Part shown: positions 1-8,803 of the stretch, one piece after another
Position numbering within the stretch: position 1 is the first letter of the stretch
How the letters are laid out: each line of letters opens with the position of its first letter
NCBI RefSeq assembly: GCF_003688555.1
Contig: NZ_REFR01000010.1
Coordinates: 372,001 to 436,000, forward strand
Reading direction: 5' to 3'
DNA length: 64,000 bases
DNA from: Eilatimonas milleporae
GTDB taxonomy: Bacteria > Pseudomonadota > Alphaproteobacteria > Sphingomonadales > Kordiimonadaceae
Translations under genes and position numbers: made by a program
The notes under the pieces: model-generated
The model's database searches: none
What the model was told of the DNA's origin: nothing
The model's input: the letters and a program-made list of their open reading frames with translations, nothing else

Positions 1-2
1 CG

Positions 3-182
3 GTGGAGACGGTGTTTCTGATGGCCGACCCGCGCTATCAGACCATCGCCTCCAAACTGGTGAAGGAAGTGGCTCTCTATGGCGGCAATATCGCCCCCTT
101 CGTCTCGGAGAGCGTGGCGCGGGCCGTCGGCGAAAGGGTGGGGGGGCGGACGCACCCGCAGGCGGCAGGCGCCGATGCCTGA
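3..182 (+). CDS. coaD: Pantetheine-phosphate adenylyltransferase, C-terminal end (partial)
   Basis: This is the last 59 residues of CoaD, which makes dephospho-CoA from 4'-phosphopantetheine and ATP in coenzyme A synthesis. The frame opens at base 3 with VETVFLMADPRYQ, followed by a SKLVKE segment and GGNIAPFV, which match the C-terminal helices of CoaD. The 5' part lies outside the window. The protein ends with a short Gly/Arg/Ala-rich tail. The cyclophilin gene starts 69 bases after the stop on the same strand, a neighbour pair often seen in Alphaproteobacteria. The call rests on the conserved C-terminal block only. Confidence 0.85.
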   Translation: METVFLMADPRYQTIASKLVKEVALYGGNIAPFVSESVARAVGERVGGRTHPQAAGADA

Positions 183-251
183 AAAATGCCGAAAACGGGG
201 GCTATGGGTACCGCATACCCTAAAAATGAAGAAAGTTGGGAAAAGTCGAAA

Positions 252-812
252 ATGCGTTTCTTGAACGGCAAACTGTTGGCATGGCTTGCAATGGCATTGG
301 TGAATTTGATGAGCATTTCTTCCGAGGCGACCGAACTGGATCTGGAAAACACCCTCTATATGGACCTTGAGGGCGGGCGCGTGGTGATCGCCATGCGGCC
401 CGACAAGGCGCCCAATCATGTGGCCCGCATCAAGGAACTGGCCCGCAGCGGTTTTTACGACGGTCTCATTTTTCACCGCGTGATCGAGGGGTTCATGGCC
501 CAGGGCGGCGATCCGGAAGGCACCGGCACAGGGGGCAGCGGTCAGTATCTGAAGGCGGAATTCAACGATCTGCCCCATTTGCGCGGCACCCTGTCCATGG
601 CCCGCGCCGACGATCCCGACAGTGCCGACAGCCAGTTTTTCATCTGTTTCGACCGGGTGCCTTTTCTGGATGACGAATACACCGCCTGGGGCCGCGTGGT
701 CGCCGGTATGGACTATGTCGATATGATCGCGCGCGGCGAGCCGCCGATCAATCCAAGCAAGATCGTCCGCATGCGCGTCGCCGCGGATGTCGAAGCCGGG
801 TCGGCGCAATAA
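252..812 (+). CDS. Periplasmic peptidyl-prolyl cis-trans isomerase, cyclophilin type
   Basis: Cyclophilin-type proline isomerase of 186 residues, expected to assist folding of exported proteins. The open frame begins upstream at 186, but ATG 252 is preferred because it gives a clean signal peptide (MRFLNGKLLAWLAMALVNL) ending near SSEATE. Family motifs are clear: VIAMRPDKAPNHVARI, FYDGLIFHRVI, GFMAQGGDPEGTGTGG with the catalytic-site Phe and Gln, and the SMARA...DSADSQFFI block with the canonical SQFFI. The typical Trp of the cyclosporin site is represented by AWGRVV. It lies between coaD and a convergent thioesterase gene, so it probably shares the coaD transcript. Function is well supported; the compartment is inferred from the leader. 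Confidence 0.9.
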   Translation: MRFLNGKLLAWLAMALVNLMSISSEATELDLENTLYMDLEGGRVVIAMRPDKAPNHVARIKELARSGFYDGLIFHRVIEGFMAQGGDPEGTGTGGSGQYLKAEFNDLPHLRGTLSMARADDPDSADSQFFICFDRVPFLDDEYTAWGRVVAGMDYVDMIARGEPPINPSKIVRMRVAADVEAGSAQ

Positions 813-848
813 AAGGCGTCGGCTTCTCTCACACCATGACGGTTTGAA

Positions 849-875
849 CCCTCAGGGCGTGTATGCGCCCTGAGG
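849..875. terminator. Strong hairpin between convergent genes
   Basis: A perfect 10-bp stem, CCTCAGGGCG paired with CGCCCTGAGG, encloses a 6-base loop. It lies 37 bases after the cyclophilin stop and before the convergent thioesterase stop. No T-run follows, so it may be a Rho-assisted or bidirectional transcript end and not a classical intrinsic terminator. Confidence 0.5.
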
Positions 876-967
876 ATAATGGCGCATGGCGCGCTTGTGG
901 TCGTTATGCAGGGCTGCTCGCGGCAGCCTGATCCCGCGCCTGTTATGGTGCGGTGTCCCTGTCCCTT

Positions 968-1354
968 TCAAAGAAACATTTGTGTTTGCATGACGACGGC
1001 AATGGGCCGTTGATCCTGGTCCTCAATCCTGGTCTGCCAGACGGTCAGACGTTTGCCGATGGACACAGGGGTTGCGGTTCCGGTCAGGACCGTGCCGCTT
1101 TCAGCCTTGCCGAGGAAATTTGTTTTGCTTTCGACGGTTGTCGTACCGGTGTTCTTTTCCGGCAGGTTCAGATAGGCCCCGATCGCCGCAAGTGAATCCG
1201 CAAACGCCATCAGGGCCCCGCCGTGAACATGGTTCCCGGCGGTGCAAAGGTCCTCGCGGACGGTCATGGTGCCGGTGACTTTTTCGCGGTCGAATTGTGG
1301 AACCTCGACACCGAAAAGCCGGGCCAGAGGCATCGCATCGGCAGGGTTTTGCAT
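968..1354 (-). CDS. PaaI-type hotdog-fold thioesterase
   Basis: A 128-residue hotdog-fold protein expected to hydrolyse acyl-CoA or a related thioester in the cytoplasm. The HGGALMAFADSLAA segment is the PaaI/YbgC-type active-site helix, and the FLGKAESGTVLTGTATP and KRLTVWQTRIEDQ strands fit the family. The open frame extends to 1420, but ATG 1354 is chosen because AGGAGA lies 7 bases upstream and the protein then has the usual family length. It is divergent from the XRE regulator that starts at 1489, sharing a 134-bp promoter region, so the regulator may control it. The substrate is unknown. Confidence 0.8.
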   Translation of the reverse strand: MQNPADAMPLARLFGVEVPQFDREKVTGTMTVREDLCTAGNHVHGGALMAFADSLAAIGAYLNLPEKNTGTTTVESKTNFLGKAESGTVLTGTATPVSIGKRLTVWQTRIEDQDQRPIAVVMQTQMFL

Positions 1355-1488
1355 CGGAAATCTCCTGTTTCTTGAAAACGTGGTGCCGCTACAGTCACAG
1401 GACCGCGCAACCGAAGACAATGACCTTGGACGTCATCGAAAGTCCGGTATGGCCGGGGTATGACATCGGGATACATGGGAGGACGGTC

Positions 1489-2250
1489 TTGGCAACCTTC
1501 GGCACCATTCTGAAAACCTGGCGGCAGCGCCGGCGCATGAGCCAGATGGCGCTCGCCCTTGAATCCAATGTGTCGACGCGTCATGTGTCCTTTCTCGAAA
1601 CCGGGAAATCCGCACCCAGCCGCGACATGGTCCTGCGCCTTGCCGAGACCCTGTCCGTACCGGGACATGTGCGGAACGAATGGCTCCTCGCCGCCGGATT
1701 TGCACCGGCCTTCAGGCAGCGCGCGCTTGATGAAGAGGAATTGCGCCCCTTCCGGCGGGCCGTCACACGTCTTTTGGACGGGCATGATCCGTATCCGGGC
1801 TGGGCGCTTGATGGCGGTTGGCGGATCGTGCAGGCCAACGGCGCCGGGGAAAGTTTGCTCAGGCATTTGGGGATCGAACCGGGTGACAGTCTTGTCGCCG
1901 CCATCGTTGACGACCCCACTCTTGGCGGTGCACTGGTCAATTGGGAAGAAACGGTGTCACATCTCGCCGCCCGCCTCGGTGCCGAGGCACGCCGGCGGGG
2001 CGACCCCGACACGGCGGCCGCCGCCTCCCGACTGAAGCGGACAGCGGGGCATGCCGCCCATACAGCACCGGTTCCGGCGGCGTTTCCCACGCAGATTCTC
2101 TACCGTGAACAGGTCGTCTCGCTCGTGTCCGTGCAGGCCCTTTTCAACACCGCGGCTGATTTGACACTGGCGGACCTCCGTATCGAGCTTTTCTTCCCCC
2201 TCGACAAAGCGAGCGAAACGGTTTTCGAGGGCGGAGCGTTATCCCCCTGA
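1489..2250 (+). CDS. XRE-family regulator with MmyB-type ligand domain
   Basis: Transcription regulator of about 253 residues. Residues 4-60 form an XRE helix-turn-helix (LKTWRQRRRMSQMALALE...VSTRHVSFLETGKSAPSR). The rest (WALDGGWRIVQANGAGESLL ... QILYREQVVSLVSVQALFNT) matches the MmyB-like domain, which is PAS-like and may bind a small ligand. TTG 1489 is taken as the start because GGGAGGA lies 5 bases upstream. ATG 1420 in the same frame is the alternative and would add 23 residues. It is divergent from the thioesterase, so autoregulation plus control of that gene is plausible. Confidence 0.82.
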   Translation: MATFGTILKTWRQRRRMSQMALALESNVSTRHVSFLETGKSAPSRDMVLRLAETLSVPGHVRNEWLLAAGFAPAFRQRALDEEELRPFRRAVTRLLDGHDPYPGWALDGGWRIVQANGAGESLLRHLGIEPGDSLVAAIVDDPTLGGALVNWEETVSHLAARLGAEARRRGDPDTAAAASRLKRTAGHAAHTAPVPAAFPTQILYREQVVSLVSVQALFNTAADLTLADLRIELFFPLDKASETVFEGGALSP

Positions 2251-2343
2251 TCTGTCCGTGTCCTGCGCAGGCCACTATGGTGTGGGCCGGACGCGGCGCC
2301 CAGGGCTTGCGGGCGCGGCCCGGCTCGGCTACAAGCCCGGCCC

Positions 2344-3432
2344 ATGGATGTGACCCTGTTTGATTTTGATCTGCCGGAAGACCGGATCGCCCTGCGTCCG
2401 GCCCGGCCCCGCGACAGCGCGCGCATGCTGGTCGTCCGTCCGGATTTGGACGGCGATGCGGCGCTCGCCCATGCCACCGCGCGCGATCTGCCGGATTTTC
2501 TCAACCCCGGCGATGTTCTTGTGTTCAACGACACACGGGTGATCCCCGCGCGCCTGCACGGTCGGCGCGGCGAGGCCGGCGTCGAGGTCACGCTGCACCA
2601 GCATGTCGGCGGCACCAGCTGGAAGGTTTTTGCCCGGCCCGCACGCAAATGCCGCGTCGGCGACCGCCTTGTCTTCGGTGAACTGGCGGCCAGCGTCACG
2701 GCGCAAGGCGACGGCGGCGAGCGAACCCTCGCCTTTGATGTGGCCGAGGAGGACTTCGCTGCCGCCCTGGAACAGGCCGGCATCATGCCGCTGCCGCCCT
2801 ATATTGCCAGCAAGCGCGCCGTGGACGCCCTGGACGAAGAAGATTACCAGACCGCCTTTGCCGACCGCGACGGGTCCGTCGCGGCGCCCACGGCCGGTCT
2901 GCATTTCACCGACGGCCTTCTCGCGGCGCTGGATGCGCGCGGGGTGCGGCGTCAGGGGGTGACCCTGCATGTTGGCGCGGGCACCTTCCTGCCCGTCAAG
3001 GCGACGGACACCCGCGACCACAAAATGCACAGCGAATGGGGCGAGGTCAGCGCGGAGGCCGCCGCCTGGATCAATGCCGCGCGGGCGGCGGGCGGGCGTA
3101 TTGTTGCCGTCGGCACCACATCCATGCGATTGCTGGAAAGCGCGGTGGACGAAAACGGCATCCTCCACCCCTTTGACGGCGAGACGGATATTTTCATCAC
3201 GCCGGGCTTCCGGTTTCGGGCCGTCGATGTGCTGATGACCAATTTCCACCTGCCGAAATCGACGCTTTTCATGCTGGTCAGTGCGTTTTCCGGCCTTGAT
3301 ATGATGAAGCGCGCTTATGGCGCTGCTGTGGAAAAGGGCTATCGCTTTTACTCCTATGGTGATGCCAGCCTGCTGCACAGGCCGACGGCCGGCGTGACAG
3401 ACGGGTCCGAGGACGGGGCTGACAAATCATGA
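2344..3432 (+). CDS. queA: S-adenosylmethionine:tRNA ribosyltransferase-isomerase
   Basis: QueA (362 residues) transfers and isomerises the ribosyl part of SAM onto 7-aminomethyl-7-deazaguanine in tRNA, giving epoxyqueuosine. Recognisable blocks are [21 protein letters not shown] at the N-terminus, [14 protein letters not shown], the central [34 protein letters not shown] and the C-terminal [20 protein letters not shown]. Length is normal for the family. The stop overlaps the tgt start by four bases (ATGA), so the two queuosine genes are translationally coupled. Confidence 0.97.
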   Translation: MDVTLFDFDLPEDRIALRPARPRDSARMLVVRPDLDGDAALAHATARDLPDFLNPGDVLVFNDTRVIPARLHGRRGEAGVEVTLHQHVGGTSWKVFARPARKCRVGDRLVFGELAASVTAQGDGGERTLAFDVAEEDFAAALEQAGIMPLPPYIASKRAVDALDEEDYQTAFADRDGSVAAPTAGLHFTDGLLAALDARGVRRQGVTLHVGAGTFLPVKATDTRDHKMHSEWGEVSAEAAAWINAARAAGGRIVAVGTTSMRLLESAVDENGILHPFDGETDIFITPGFRFRAVDVLMTNFHLPKSTLFMLVSAFSGLDMMKRAYGAAVEKGYRFYSYGDASLLHRPTAGVTDGSEDGADKS

Positions 3433-4574
3433 CACGTCCCCGTTTCGCCTTTGAGACCCACGCCGTGGACGGGCGCGCGCGCACTGGTGTTCTGGCCATG
3501 CGGCGCGGCGATATCCGTACGCCGGCCTTCATGCCGGTCGGCACCGCCGGCACGGTCAAGGCCATGCTGCCCGAACATGTTCGCGAAACCGGGGCCGACA
3601 TCCTTCTTGGCAACACATACCACCTGATGCTGCGGCCGACGGCGGAACGGGTGCACCATCTGGGCGGTCTGCACACATTCATGAACTGGCCGCATCCAAT
3701 CCTGACGGATTCCGGCGGATTTCAGGTGATGTCGCTGGCTGGTTTACGCAAACTGACGGAAGAGGGCGTCACCTTTCAGTCCCATCTGGACGGGCGGCGC
3801 ATTCTGCTCACGCCGGAACGGTCGATGGAAATCCAGCGGCTGCTGGGATCCGATATCGTCATGGCGTTTGACGAATGCACACCGTATCCGGCCACGCGGG
3901 ACGAAGCCGCCGCATCCATGGCCCTGTCCATGCGCTGGGCCCGGCGGTCGCGCGACGGGTTTGATGCCGGCGGCGATCACGCGGCAGGGTCTGCCCTGTT
4001 CGGTATCGTGCAGGGCGGCGTTTACGGTGATTTGCGTGCGCAATCGGCCGCCGACCTGCTGGACATCGGTTTTGACGGCTATGCCGTCGGCGGTCTCGCC
4101 GTGGGGGAGGGGCAGGAGCTGATGTTCAAGGTATTGGACGAGACCGTGCCGCATCTGCCTGCGGGGGCGCCGCGCTATCTGATGGGGGTCGGCAAACCGG
4201 ACGATATCGTCGGCGCGGTGGAACGCGGCATCGACATGTTCGACTGTGTTCTGCCGACACGCTCCGGTCGGACGGGTCAGGCTTTTACCCGGCGCGGCCC
4301 GGTCAATATGAAAAATGCCCGGCACAAGGACGATCCAAGACCCATTGACGAGGCCTGCGGGTGTCCGGCGTGCCGGTCCTATTCCCGTGCCTATGTGCAT
4401 CATTTGCTGAAGGCCGGCGAAATCCTCGGCGCCATGTTGCTGACATGGCACAATCTGTGTTTTTATCAGGATTTGATGCAGGGCCTGCGCGATGCCATTG
4501 CCGCCGGACGGTTGGCGGAGCATGCCGCCGACTTCCGGGCGACCTATGCCGCCGGCGATATTGATCCGGTTTAA
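3429..4574 (+). CDS. tgt: tRNA-guanine(34) transglycosylase
   Basis: Tgt (381 residues) exchanges guanine 34 of GUN-anticodon tRNAs for preQ1, the step before QueA. The [12 protein letters not shown] block carries the general acid/base Asp, [16 protein letters not shown] carries the nucleophile Asp, and [18 protein letters not shown] carries the Cys residues and His of the zinc site. The [11 protein letters not shown] and [12 protein letters not shown] segments complete the barrel. The start overlaps queA. It converges with the hydrolase at 4603, leaving 28 bases between stops. Confidence 0.97.
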   Translation: MTRPRFAFETHAVDGRARTGVLAMRRGDIRTPAFMPVGTAGTVKAMLPEHVRETGADILLGNTYHLMLRPTAERVHHLGGLHTFMNWPHPILTDSGGFQVMSLAGLRKLTEEGVTFQSHLDGRRILLTPERSMEIQRLLGSDIVMAFDECTPYPATRDEAAASMALSMRWARRSRDGFDAGGDHAAGSALFGIVQGGVYGDLRAQSAADLLDIGFDGYAVGGLAVGEGQELMFKVLDETVPHLPAGAPRYLMGVGKPDDIVGAVERGIDMFDCVLPTRSGRTGQAFTRRGPVNMKNARHKDDPRPIDEACGCPACRSYSRAYVHHLLKAGEILGAMLLTWHNLCFYQDLMQGLRDAIAAGRLAEHAADFRATYAAGDIDPV

Positions 4575-4602
4575 ACGGGGGCACCGGTAAACAGACCGTT
4601 GC

Positions 4603-6183
4603 CTAACGGACATGCACGCGTCTGTAATAGTCGATGGCCATATCCCGCCGGCTGCAGTGGGCGAGGGCGCGTGCGGCCCGCGCACCGTTCAGAAAAGCAC
4701 CGATTTCCCTCAGGATACAGGCATGTTGGCGTGCCAGCACATGGCCGCCCGTCTCGAACAGGCGGATATGTGTCTCCGGCCAGTCGCGGAAGGCCTGTGT
4801 CACCGCCGCTGCCGGCGTGACCGGGTCCAAGCCCCCGGTCAGAACCAGTATGGGCACGCCGACGGGTGCTATGGGCATGGCCGCATCCGGCGGTGTGATG
4901 CCAAGGGCTTCGCATGCCTTGCGCTGCCATGCGGTCAGTGACGTGATCAGCGGTGCCAGATAGGACACGCGGGCCGGGCCGGTGCCGGCCTCGCCGTACC
5001 AGCGTTCCATCGGCAGTTCGCGGCAGCGGACCCAATGATAAAGGCCGGTGACCAGCGCCCTGTCCGGCTGTCTGTCCGGCTGTCTGTCCGGCTGTCTGTC
5101 CGGCCGCCCGTCCTGCGTTCCGGCCGTGGATGGACGAAAGCCGGGGGCATCTGCTTGCAGCCATTCCACGAGTGTATATGGCAATTGGGCGATACTGCTC
5201 CGGTGCCGTAACGCCAGGGCGATGTCGGCCAGAACCGATGCGGCATCCCCGGTTCCGGGCGGTATTGCGCCGGTGGGCTGTGCCGCATCTGCATTTTGGG
5301 CCCTTGGAGACCGGTCCAGACGCGACACGATGGTGTTGATCATCCCGGTGAAATCCCGGCGCCGGGCCGGGCAGGCCCGGTCCCGTCGGCATAGGGCGTT
5401 CAGGCGCGCAAGGGCGCCGTCGATATTGCCGGCGGTTTGCCAGTACAGGGGAACATGCGGTGTTTCAGGGGAGTCCAGCACCAGGCTGGCCGTGCCGCTC
5501 GTGTCCAGTGCCGCCAGCGCCAGCGCCGGCCGTGCCCCGTAGGACTCTCCCATCACGTGCCAGCGCTCGATATTCAGGGTTTGCCGCAGCCGTGCAAGGG
5601 TCTGTGCTATGGTCCGGGTATCCTGAAGCTGCCGGGTCAAGCCCTGCTGGCGGATCATCATCAGACAGCTTTCAACCATGGCACCGGATGGGGTTTCCGC
5701 AGGTCCGGCCGTCTCTTCCCGTGCCGGCCCGTCACCGGGGGGTGCGTCTTCCCTACAGGACAGGCGTTTTGCGAGTGGGCCCCATGTTCCGCTGGGAGCG
5801 GCCAAAAACACCGGCCGGTTCAGACGGACGGCCAGCCGTCTCAGATAGGCCAGGCTGGCTTCCGCTGCTGTTCCCGGTCCGCCCGTCAGCAGAACAAGCG
5901 GCATCTGTCGGCGTAAAAAGGCTGTGCCGTTGCCTGTTTTTTTGTTGTCCGGGCGCATTTCGGCATGGGCGAGGAACAGCGCCAGCCCCGTATCCCCGTC
6001 CCGGCACAAAAGGCCGTCTTCGTGTTCGTGCGCCGTCAGTGGGGTATCCGGCCAATCCGTGCCAAGGCTGCCGCAGTCGGCAGGAGCGGCGCCCACTGTG
6101 TCTGACGGCCATGCCTGTATCGTGCCGGCAAGGGACAGGATGAAGGCGGACAGGACGATGCGGGGCTTGCTACGAATACGCAT
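4603..6183 (-). CDS. Exported alpha/beta hydrolase, S33 peptidase-like (TAP-type C-terminus)
   Basis: A 526-residue alpha/beta hydrolase with an N-terminal signal peptide (MRIRSKPRIVLSAFILSLAGTIQA). Near residue 100 LVLLTGGPGTAAEAS gives the oxyanion region, MGESYGARPAL holds the nucleophile Ser, VLTGGLDPVTPAAA holds the acid Asp and ETGGHVL the His. The C-terminal part resembles the TAP-like domain of tripeptidyl aminopeptidases. A likely role is removing residues from short peptides in the periplasm, but the substrate cannot be read. A tandem Pro-Asp-Arg-Gln repeat lies in the loop before the final domain. The gene stands alone, converging with tgt. Confidence 0.75.
   Translation of the reverse strand: MRIRSKPRIVLSAFILSLAGTIQAWPSDTVGAAPADCGSLGTDWPDTPLTAHEHEDGLLCRDGDTGLALFLAHAEMRPDNKKTGNGTAFLRRQMPLVLLTGGPGTAAEASLAYLRRLAVRLNRPVFLAAPSGTWGPLAKRLSCREDAPPGDGPAREETAGPAETPSGAMVESCLMMIRQQGLTRQLQDTRTIAQTLARLRQTLNIERWHVMGESYGARPALALAALDTSGTASLVLDSPETPHVPLYWQTAGNIDGALARLNALCRRDRACPARRRDFTGMINTIVSRLDRSPRAQNADAAQPTGAIPPGTGDAASVLADIALALRHRSSIAQLPYTLVEWLQADAPGFRPSTAGTQDGRPDRQPDRQPDRQPDRALVTGLYHWVRCRELPMERWYGEAGTGPARVSYLAPLITSLTAWQRKACEALGITPPDAAMPIAPVGVPILVLTGGLDPVTPAAAVTQAFRDWPETHIRLFETGGHVLARQHACILREIGAFLNGARAARALAHCSRRDMAIDYYRRVHVR
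5061..5104 (-). repeat. 12-bp tandem repeat inside the S33-like hydrolase
   Basis: The unit TGTCCGGCTGTC is repeated 3.7 times without mismatch on the plus strand. Read on the coding strand it gives repeated Pro-Asp-Arg-Gln in a probable surface loop. The exact identity of the copies points to recent slippage. Confidence 0.9.
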
Positions 6184-6402
6184 GGCGGTATTTTAGCAGC
6201 CGCTGCCCGGATTGGCAGCCGATGTCCGTGACAGTGACGGAAATGTGTTGCAAACCACCCCGGTCCGCAGGGCCGCATCACCGCTGAAACAAAGGCAAAA
6301 GAACGGTTTGTCGGCATCGGGACATTTTTATGACGGTTTTGCTTGACCCGGGGCGGAGCCGCCCCTATTTTCCGCCCCCGTCGGCACCGAGCCGGCCAGT
6401 GT

Positions 6403-6478
6403 GGGCCCGTAGCTCAGTTGGTAGAGCAACTGACTTTTAATCAGTGGGTCACAGGTTCGAATCCTGTCGGGCTCACCA
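6403..6478 (+). tRNA. tRNA-Lys (anticodon UUU)
   Basis: A full cloverleaf can be drawn. The acceptor stem is GGGCCCG/CGGGCTC with one G-U pair, the D-arm contains AGCTCAGTTGGTAGAGC, the anticodon stem ACTGA/TCAGT holds loop CTTTTAA with anticodon TTT at 6436-6438, and the T-arm contains GGTTCGAATCC. The 3' CCA is encoded at 6476-6478. A hairpin terminator follows directly. Confidence 0.97.
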
Positions 6479-6488
6479 CTTTTCCATG

Positions 6489-6524
6489 AAAAAGCCGGCC
6501 CTGATATCAGGCCGGTTTTTCTTT
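6489..6524 (+). terminator. Intrinsic terminator of tRNA-Lys
   Basis: A GC-rich inverted repeat (CCGGCC...GGCCGG, extended by TGAT/ATCA with one bulged C) is flanked by A5 upstream and TTTTTCTTTT downstream. It begins about 10 bases after the tRNA CCA end and is a classical Rho-independent terminator. Confidence 0.85.
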
Positions 6525-6634
6525 TGTCCGTCGGCTTCTTTGCATCTGTCGGTCTTCCGCCCAGAAATTGCCGCCTTTCAACGCTTGTTTCTTGTCGGCC
6601 TGCTCGGCTAAATAGGGAAAGGAGGCTGTTGATC

Positions 6635-7828
6635 ATGCATATGTATTTGTTTAAAAAATTCTTTCAAAGCCTTTTTTTCAAAGAAAAAATAAGGATTTTT
6701 TCTGCTGTTCTGTGGTGCGTGGCCGGTTTTCCCGCAATGGCTCAGGATCAGCCGGATACCGCTCCGGCGTCCCAACCGGCCGCATCCTCCGGGACTGCGC
6801 CTGTATCGGACGGGCAGCCCGAAAGCAGTGACGCTGCATCGGATGAAGACGCGGCCTTTGCCGGATGGCTTGACGCATTCCGCAGCGAGGCTCTCGGCCG
6901 TGGCATCCGGTCCGAAACGCTGGACACCGCGTTTGCCGATATCAAACTGCTGAAACGGGTCATCACCCGCGACCGCAACCAGCCCGAGGTGGTGCAGACC
7001 TACGCCGCCTATCTGGAAAAGCGGGTCAGTCCCTGGCGCCGGGAAAAAGGAGCGGCCATGATGCAGGACCATATGGACGATCTGGCCGCCATTGGGCGTG
7101 ACTATAATGTCCAGCCGCGATTCATTGCCGCCATCTGGGGGGTGGAAACCAATTACGGCACCATCCCGCTGACCATCTCGGTTTTTGACGCCGTTGCCAC
7201 ATTGGCCTATGACCCCCGTCGGGCAAAGCGTTTCCGCCGTGAATTGTTCGCGGCTGTCGAAATTCTGGACAAGGGCTATGCCGGCATCGACCTGATGAAG
7301 GGGTCATGGGCCGGTGCCATGGGGCAGCCCCAGTTCATGCCGGAAAACTACCTGAAATTTGCCGTCGACCGTGACGGTGACGGTATGCGCGATATCTGGT
7401 CGAACCGGCTTGATGTTTTCGCCTCCATCGCCAACTATCTGCGTCATTATGGCTGGCGCAATGACCTGACATGGGGGCGCCCCGTCATGTTGCCGGCGCC
7501 CGGTGCTGCGGATACGGCGGACGGCCGGTCCGGCGAAGAAGCCCTGAGCGCCCCGCAGGCTGACGGTGTGCGCCCGGCGGGCCATTGCCGTGCATACAAG
7601 AGCCTCGGCGCCTGGCGGCCGCTCGGTGACTGGCAGGCCATGGGCCTGCGCCGCATTGACGGCAGCGATCTGCCGATGCGCGATATTCCGGCGGCCCTCG
7701 TGCTCGGCGACGCGGATGATGGGCGGGGCTGGCTGGTGTATGATAATTTCTGTTCCATCATGCGGTACAATCCGTCCTTCAAATATGCCTTGTCCGTCGG
7801 TCTTCTGTCGGATGCGATCCGGCCATGA
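6635..7828 (+). CDS. Lytic murein transglycosylase, MltB-like
   Basis: A 397-residue lytic transglycosylase that cleaves peptidoglycan glycan strands. The frame is open from 6524, but ATG 6635 has GGAGG 9 bases upstream and gives a signal peptide ending at AMAQ. An Ala/Pro/Ser-rich spacer is followed by the catalytic domain. WGVETNYGTIP carries the probable catalytic Glu at residue 171, then MKGSWAGAMGQPQFMPENYLKF and the Asp-rich DRDGDGMRDIWSN typical of MltB proteins. It heads a cell-wall group with rlpA and a D,D-carboxypeptidase. It lacks an obvious lipobox, so it is probably soluble periplasmic. Confidence 0.9.
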   Translation: MHMYLFKKFFQSLFFKEKIRIFSAVLWCVAGFPAMAQDQPDTAPASQPAASSGTAPVSDGQPESSDAASDEDAAFAGWLDAFRSEALGRGIRSETLDTAFADIKLLKRVITRDRNQPEVVQTYAAYLEKRVSPWRREKGAAMMQDHMDDLAAIGRDYNVQPRFIAAIWGVETNYGTIPLTISVFDAVATLAYDPRRAKRFRRELFAAVEILDKGYAGIDLMKGSWAGAMGQPQFMPENYLKFAVDRDGDGMRDIWSNRLDVFASIANYLRHYGWRNDLTWGRPVMLPAPGAADTADGRSGEEALSAPQADGVRPAGHCRAYKSLGAWRPLGDWQAMGLRRIDGSDLPMRDIPAALVLGDADDGRGWLVYDNFCSIMRYNPSFKYALSVGLLSDAIRP

Positions 7829-7929
7829 CATGCCGGGCGGTATCGGGGCCGGCTGCGATGACGTATAAGGCGGTCATGTGTCTGACGGGCCGTTTACCCG
7901 GATATGTGCGTGCGTTCGTGACAGGCGGC

Positions 7930-8706
7930 ATGACGCTGCGCTGGCTGTTTTTATCCGCGGCTCTTGTCGTCTCTGCCTGTGGCGGTGGGCCGGGACCGTC
8001 TGACCGGGCCCCCGCCGATGATACCTTGCCCACGGGCGACAATGGCGGAACCCGCAAGATCGGCAATCCGTACAAGGTGGCCGGTGTCTGGTATCATCCC
8101 GAGGAAGACCCGACATACGACCGGACCGGCTATGCTTCCTGGTATGGCAAACAGTTTCATGGCCGCAAAACCGCCAATGGCGAAGTCTTCAACATGAATG
8201 CCCTGACGGCGGCCCACAAAACCCTGCCGCTGCCCAGTTTCGTCAAGGTGACAAATCTGGAAAACGGCCGGTCCATCCTGTTGCGCGTAAACGATCGCGG
8301 GCCTTTTGTGAAAAACCGCATCCTTGACGTTTCGCGGCGTGGCGCACAATTGCTCGGCTTCGAAAAGCAGGGCGTGACCAAGGTGCGTGTTCAGGTGGTG
8401 GATGAAAACGGCCGCGCGCCGAAACGTCGCCGTGTCGCCAAAGCCGACAGTCCGGTGGCCGACGGTGATGCCGTGCACTTCGTTCAGGTCGGTGCCTTCG
8501 GCGAACGGGACAATGCCCGGGCCCAAGTGCGCAAACTGCGCGATGCCGGTGTCCGGGCCGATGTTGAAGATGTGCGCGCCGACGGCCGGCAGCTGTGGCG
8601 CGTACGCATCGGTCCCTTCCGGGAAAGGAATGAGGCCGAACGGACCCTTGACCGGGTCATGGCCGACGGTTTTTATGAGGCACGCATTTTCAGCGAACCG
8701 AAATAA
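7930..8706 (+). CDS. rlpA: RlpA septal-ring lytic transglycosylase, lipoprotein
   Basis: RlpA-like outer-membrane lipoprotein of 258 residues acting on denuded glycan strands at the septum. ATG 7930 is chosen because it places a lipobox (LVVSAC, then GGG) directly after the hydrophobic stretch. The same frame is open from 7825, overlapping the previous gene, so an earlier start cannot be excluded. The double-psi beta-barrel is seen in GYASWYGKQFHGRKTANGE, VKVTNLENGRSILLRVNDRGPF and ILDVSRRGAQLLG, with conserved His and Asp. A C-terminal SPOR domain follows (VQVGAFGERDNARAQVRKL ... RVRIGPFRERNEAE), which binds septal peptidoglycan. Confidence 0.92.
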   Translation: MTLRWLFLSAALVVSACGGGPGPSDRAPADDTLPTGDNGGTRKIGNPYKVAGVWYHPEEDPTYDRTGYASWYGKQFHGRKTANGEVFNMNALTAAHKTLPLPSFVKVTNLENGRSILLRVNDRGPFVKNRILDVSRRGAQLLGFEKQGVTKVRVQVVDENGRAPKRRRVAKADSPVADGDAVHFVQVGAFGERDNARAQVRKLRDAGVRADVEDVRADGRQLWRVRIGPFRERNEAERTLDRVMADGFYEARIFSEPK

Positions 8707-8803
8707 AGGCTTGGTTTGTTTCTTACGGCGGCGGGACCATACGGGGTGCGATCCAGGGCGGATCGGTCTTGTGCGGCTGATCAAGGGTTGAGGAAAGACA
8801 GTT

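Noticed and set aside
1264-1866. 200-codon frame on the minus strand opposite the XRE regulator
   Set aside because: It overlaps the thioesterase start and the well-supported regulator and has no domain; it is a high-GC shadow frame.
2329-3378. 349-codon minus-strand frame opposite queA
   Set aside because: queA is unmistakable on the plus strand; the antisense frame has the His/Arg/Gln-rich composition of a shadow.
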